Shown here in pieces: positions 6,483 through 8,688 of a DNA stretch of 8,688 nt; position 1 is the stretch's first letter, and each line of letters opens with the position of its first letter. The position numbers and the translations under genes are program-made. Location of the stretch: the NCBI GenBank assembly GCA_021820785.1, contig JAKADE010000092.1:1-8688 (forward strand), given 5' to 3'. Source of the stretch: Pseudomonadota bacterium. Lineage in GTDB: Bacteria; Pseudomonadota; Gammaproteobacteria; Steroidobacterales; Steroidobacteraceae. The notes beneath the pieces are model-generated. The model did not search any database. It saw only the letters and a list, made by a program, of their open reading frames with translations, and was not told the origin of the DNA.

Positions 6483-7556
6483 ATGAGCACACCTACCGCG
6501 CCGCGGGCTGCCGTCGCCGATACCGCCGGTCTCTGGCGGCAACTCGGCTTTGCACTGCTCGCCGTGCGCTTCGTACAGGGCTGGATCTACTGGGGCGGCG
6601 GCAGCCGGCGCTTCATCTACGCGCCGGCCAAGCTCGACCCGCACGCGACCAGCTGGATGGCGAACAAGTTCCAGACGGCGATGCCGGGGGCGCTGCTCGG
6701 CACCGGGCACGTCGTGGACTACCTGCTGCACCACTTCGTGCTGCTCTATGCCGGCGTCATTCTCTTCAGTGCCGCCGAGCTGGTGTTCGGGCTGTTTCTG
6801 CTGCTCGGGTTCATGACGCGGCTGTCCGCCCTCGTGACCATCGGCCTGAGCTTCGTGCTGATGCTGCTGTTCGGCTGGCAGGGCGCCACGTGCATCGATG
6901 AGTGGACCATGGCGTCGGCGAATTTCGGCATGGGGGTGGCCCTGCTGCTCGCCGGCGGCGGCGCCTGGTCGCTCGATGCCTGGCTGCTGAAACGCCGGCC
7001 GAATCTCGCGGCCGCCGGCTGGTTCCAATGGTTCGGCAGCGGCCCGTGGCCGCTCGAGCGGCTCAAGCGCTGGAGCATTCTCGGCGTCACGGTGACGGCG
7101 CTGTTCGTCGTGCTCACCTACAACTACTACCGGGGTTCGGTGCTGACGCCGTTTCACGGTGGCCCGGTGAGTCCCGCCGCGCACCACATCAGCCTCTCCT
7201 CAGGCCGGCTCAGCGCCGAGGGCACCGTGCGCTTTGACGCCTACCTCGATGGCGGCACACCGGCGGCGCCCGCCAATGTGGTGCGTGCGGACCTGCTCGG
7301 ACCGGGCGGACAGAGCGTGGAGCACTGGGGCAGCCGCGCGCTCGCGGCACTGCCACCGGGCGCGTTCGTCAACGATTACCCCTACAACCATTTTGGCGCC
7401 GGGTACGCGGGCATCACCGCCAAAGTCGGAGCCCGCGCCACCATCACGCTGCCGCCGTCCGTCCCCGGGTTGCATCTGCCCGCCGGTCGCTACCGGCTGG
7501 TGCTGCACTCGGTGAACGGACGGGTATTCGCACTCGCGCTGACGTCCGGGACCTGA
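6483..7556 (+). CDS. doxDA: DoxD-DoxA fusion, thiosulfate:quinone oxidoreductase-type membrane protein
   Basis: In the archaeon Acidianus, DoxD and DoxA form a thiosulfate:quinone oxidoreductase that couples two thiosulfates to tetrathionate and reduces quinone; fused DoxDA proteins are known in bacteria. This product has 357 residues. The DoxD part (about 18-195) has helices near 20-37, 84-108, 113-131 and 143-159, with motifs RFVQGWIYWGGGSRRFIYAP (29-48) and GATCIDEWTMASANFGMG (134-151). A fifth helix (196-213) leads into the DoxA-like soluble part (about 218-357), rich in beta strands (VRFDAYLDGG, VRADLLGPGG, PAGRYRLVLHSVNGR). Positive charges cluster in loop 170-196, which places that loop inside and puts C137, the only cysteine, plus the DoxA part on the periplasmic side. 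GGAG (6473-6476) sits 6 bases before the ATG. It is last in the trio and ends at a hairpin. The family is clear; the true substrate (thiosulfate or another sulfur compound) is inferred. Confidence 0.87.
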   Translation: MSTPTAPRAAVADTAGLWRQLGFALLAVRFVQGWIYWGGGSRRFIYAPAKLDPHATSWMANKFQTAMPGALLGTGHVVDYLLHHFVLLYAGVILFSAAELVFGLFLLLGFMTRLSALVTIGLSFVLMLLFGWQGATCIDEWTMASANFGMGVALLLAGGGAWSLDAWLLKRRPNLAAAGWFQWFGSGPWPLERLKRWSILGVTVTALFVVLTYNYYRGSVLTPFHGGPVSPAAHHISLSSGRLSAEGTVRFDAYLDGGTPAAPANVVRADLLGPGGQSVEHWGSRALAALPPGAFVNDYPYNHFGAGYAGITAKVGARATITLPPSVPGLHLPAGRYRLVLHSVNGRVFALALTSGT

Positions 7557-7562
7557 CCGGAC

Positions 7563-7589
7563 CGCGGGGGAGGCTAGTGCTCCCCCGCG
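7563..7589. terminator. Strong hairpin at convergent doxDA/trmJ junction, probable bidirectional terminator
   Basis: CGCGGGGGAG (7563-7572) pairs perfectly with CTCCCCCGCG (7580-7589) around a 7-base loop. It begins 7 bases after the doxDA-like stop and contains the trmJ stop codon (7574-7576) in its loop, so the right arm encodes the last trmJ residues. No T-run follows on either strand, so it is not a textbook intrinsic terminator, but the position between convergent genes argues for transcript end formation or 3'-end protection in both directions. Confidence 0.6.
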
Positions 7590-8308
7590 CGCCGTCTGCG
7601 GCGCTGCACTGCGGTGAGGAATCCGCGCAGGATGTTCACCTCGTTGCGATCCAGCTCGGCACGCTGCAGGAAGCGTCGAATCCGCGCCATGAGGTGCGTG
7701 CCGCTCTGGGTGCGGTCACGAAAATCCACTTCCTCGAGCACCTCGGCAAAATGCGTGTACAGCCGTTCCAGATCCGCCGGTTCGGCGAGCGGACCGGCCG
7801 CCGGCGCCGGGTTGATCGTGACGCCGCGCGTGCGGAACAGCTCGTAGACCACGATCTGCACCGCCATGGCGAGATTAAGCGAGGGATACGCCTGACTCGC
7901 CGGGATGCTCACCAGCAGATGCGCCGCTTCGAGCTGCTCGTTGGTGAGGCCAGCCCGCTCGGACCCGAACAGCACGGCCACCGGCCCACGACCGGATTCA
8001 AGCGCGAGCCGTGCCGCCGCATCGCGCACATCGGCGATGCGGAAATGCTGATCCCGTTCGCGCGAGGTCGTGGCGGCCACGAACCCGCAGCCCTCCAGTG
8101 CCTCCGCCAGGGTGGCCACGACGCGTGCCCGCTCTAGCACGTCATCGGCGCCCGACGCCCGGGCGCTCGCCTCCGGGTCGGGGAACTGCCGAGGGCTCAC
8201 CAGCACCAGTTGCTCGAGACCCATGTTTTTCATCGCGCGCGCAACCGCGCCGATGTTGCCCGGGTGGGACGGCTCGACCAGTACGATGCGGATTTGCGCG
8301 CTATCCAT
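7574..8308 (-). CDS. trmJ: TrmJ, tRNA (Cm32/Um32) 2'-O-methyltransferase
   Basis: TrmJ is a SPOUT-class, knot-folded dimeric enzyme that methylates the 2'-hydroxyl of residue 32 in the anticodon loop of several tRNAs with SAM, in the cytoplasm. From the ATG at 8308 the product has 244 residues, against 246 in E. coli; a TTG two codons upstream (8314) is a less likely start. Residues 6-155 are the SPOUT domain: IRIVLVEPSHPGNIGAVARAMKNMG (6-30, with R24 matching the catalytic arginine of the family), VAVLFGSERAGLTNEQL (110-126) and IPASQAYPSLNLAMAVQIVVYEL (135-157), which form the trefoil knot and SAM site. The C-terminal extension holds the TrmJ-type end MARIRRFLQRAELDRNEVNILRGFL (207-231). 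In Pseudomonas trmJ is followed by cysE and iscR-iscS; here it faces the end of the plus-strand sulfur cassette instead. Confidence 0.96.
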   Translation of the reverse strand: MDSAQIRIVLVEPSHPGNIGAVARAMKNMGLEQLVLVSPRQFPDPEASARASGADDVLERARVVATLAEALEGCGFVAATTSRERDQHFRIADVRDAAARLALESGRGPVAVLFGSERAGLTNEQLEAAHLLVSIPASQAYPSLNLAMAVQIVVYELFRTRGVTINPAPAAGPLAEPADLERLYTHFAEVLEEVDFRDRTQSGTHLMARIRRFLQRAELDRNEVNILRGFLTAVQRRRRRAGEH

Positions 8309-8344
8309 CGTCAATGACCTGACGTGTCGTGCCCGCTGCGGGCT

Positions 8345-8373
8345 CGGGGCGCCCGCTCCCCGCGGGCGCCCCG
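8345..8373 (-). terminator. GC hairpin after the amino acid permease gene
   Basis: CGGGGCGCCCGC (8345-8356) pairs perfectly with GCGGGCGCCCCG (8362-8373) around the loop TCCCC, giving a 12-bp stem. It lies 13 bases beyond the permease stop and 36 bases ahead of the trmJ start. Two smaller dyads flank it: the 10-base palindrome GCCGGCCGGC (8377-8386) touching the permease stop, and GCCCG-CTG-CGGGC (8331-8343). There is no T-run, so termination is inferred from position and stem strength. Confidence 0.5.
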
Positions 8374-8384
8374 CCTGCCGGCCG
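8373..8384 (-). repeat. Second copy of the 12-base word shared with the ndk leader
   Basis: The minus strand here reads CGGCCGGCAGGC, identical to the plus strand at 2671-2682. Both copies lie beside a GC hairpin in an intergenic space, and both hairpins contain CGCTCCCCGCG on the plus strand (2653-2663 and 8354-8364). In DNA this rich in G+C the match could arise by chance. Confidence 0.35.
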
Positions 8385-8386
8385 GC

Positions 8387-8688
8387 TCAGCGTGCGGGCT
8401 CGGCGACCCGCGTGCGCAGCTTGCTGTGCCGATACCCGTAAAAGCCATACACCAGCGCCCCGATCAGCGTCCACACGACCAGACGCACCCAGGTACTGCC
8501 GGGCAGCTTGTAGATCATGAATCCGCAGACCAGCGCTCCGGCCGTACACGTCAGCCACGGCATCGGCACGCGGAACGGGCGCTCCAGGTCCGGGCGCGTG
8601 TAGCGCAGCACCAGCACGCCAATGCACACCGTGACGAACGCCATCAGTGTGCCGATCGATACGAGTTCGCCGAGCAGATCGACCGGGA
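8387..8688 (-). CDS. APC-family amino acid permease, C-terminal fragment
   Basis: The frame is open from the window edge, so the 5' part of the gene is missing; 99 codons plus the stop are visible. The start of the visible part, DLLGELVSIGTLMAFVTVCIGVLVLRYTRPDLERPFRVP, is characteristic of the last helices of the cationic amino acid transporter/YfnA-type permeases in the amino acid-polyamine-organocation superfamily. It shows one membrane helix ending in VLVLRY, the cytoplasmic RPDLERPFRVP turn, then two further helices (WLTCTAGALVCGFMIYKLP and VRLVVWTLIGALVYGFYGY), and a short basic tail ending HSKLRTRVAEPAR. It would be an inner-membrane amino acid importer or exchanger; the substrate cannot be told. 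A GC hairpin separates it from trmJ, suggesting separate transcripts. Confidence 0.88.
   Translation of the reverse strand, partial: PVDLLGELVSIGTLMAFVTVCIGVLVLRYTRPDLERPFRVPMPWLTCTAGALVCGFMIYKLPGSTWVRLVVWTLIGALVYGFYGYRHSKLRTRVAEPAR

Noticed and set aside
5374..6492. 372-codon minus-strand frame opposite the binding-protein gene
   Set aside because: The plus-strand frame has a signal peptide, ribosome site and binding-protein motifs; the antisense frame has none and extends over both gene ends.

Overview
The window is about two thirds G+C and densely coded, and it comes from a gammaproteobacterial-type chromosome. The leftward order cysteine desulfurase - iscA - ndk - rlmN - pilF - rodZ, with trmJ further upstream, matches the conserved trmJ...isc...ndk-rlmN-pilF-rodZ neighbourhood of Gammaproteobacteria such as Pseudomonas. 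The lineage cannot be fixed from this sequence. The presence of a DoxDA-type protein suggests an organism that handles reduced inorganic sulfur.

Layout. Bases 1-2597 (all minus strand) hold a tightly packed housekeeping block: ndk, rlmN, pilF and the first 86 codons of rodZ, with overlaps or very short gaps. Bases 2598-2799 are a short intergenic stretch with a GC palindrome and a possible ndk promoter. Bases 2800-4638 (minus) carry a shortened iron-sulfur assembly locus: iscA and a 494-residue cysteine desulfurase whose last ~100 residues look like a degenerate IscU scaffold domain. Where iscR, free iscU, hscB, hscA, fdx and iscX would stand in a canonical locus, nothing is present. Bases 4639-4859 form a divergent control region containing a strikingly AT-rich (about 25% GC) patch with an inverted repeat.

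Bases 4860-7556 are the only plus-strand genes. They form a three-gene cassette: an exported DsrE-family protein, an orphan periplasmic substrate-binding protein of the ModA-like type, and a DoxD-DoxA fusion (thiosulfate:quinone oxidoreductase type). The cassette sits exactly between trmJ and the cysteine desulfurase, where cysE/iscR would be expected, and ends at a strong hairpin shared with the convergent trmJ gene. Bases 7574-8308 (minus) are trmJ. Bases 8387-8688 (minus) are the C-terminal end of an APC-family amino acid permease.

How it may work. The cassette is best read as a periplasm-facing unit for an oxidised or sulfane-sulfur substrate. The DsrE protein has one cysteine in its mature part, the binding protein has none, and the membrane protein has one, which topology places on the periplasmic side. 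A plausible but untested model is substrate capture by the binding protein, sulfur transfer by DsrE and electron delivery to quinone by DoxDA. The two most interesting points are this cassette and the desulfurase-scaffold fusion beside it, one handling sulfur outside and one inside the cytoplasmic membrane.
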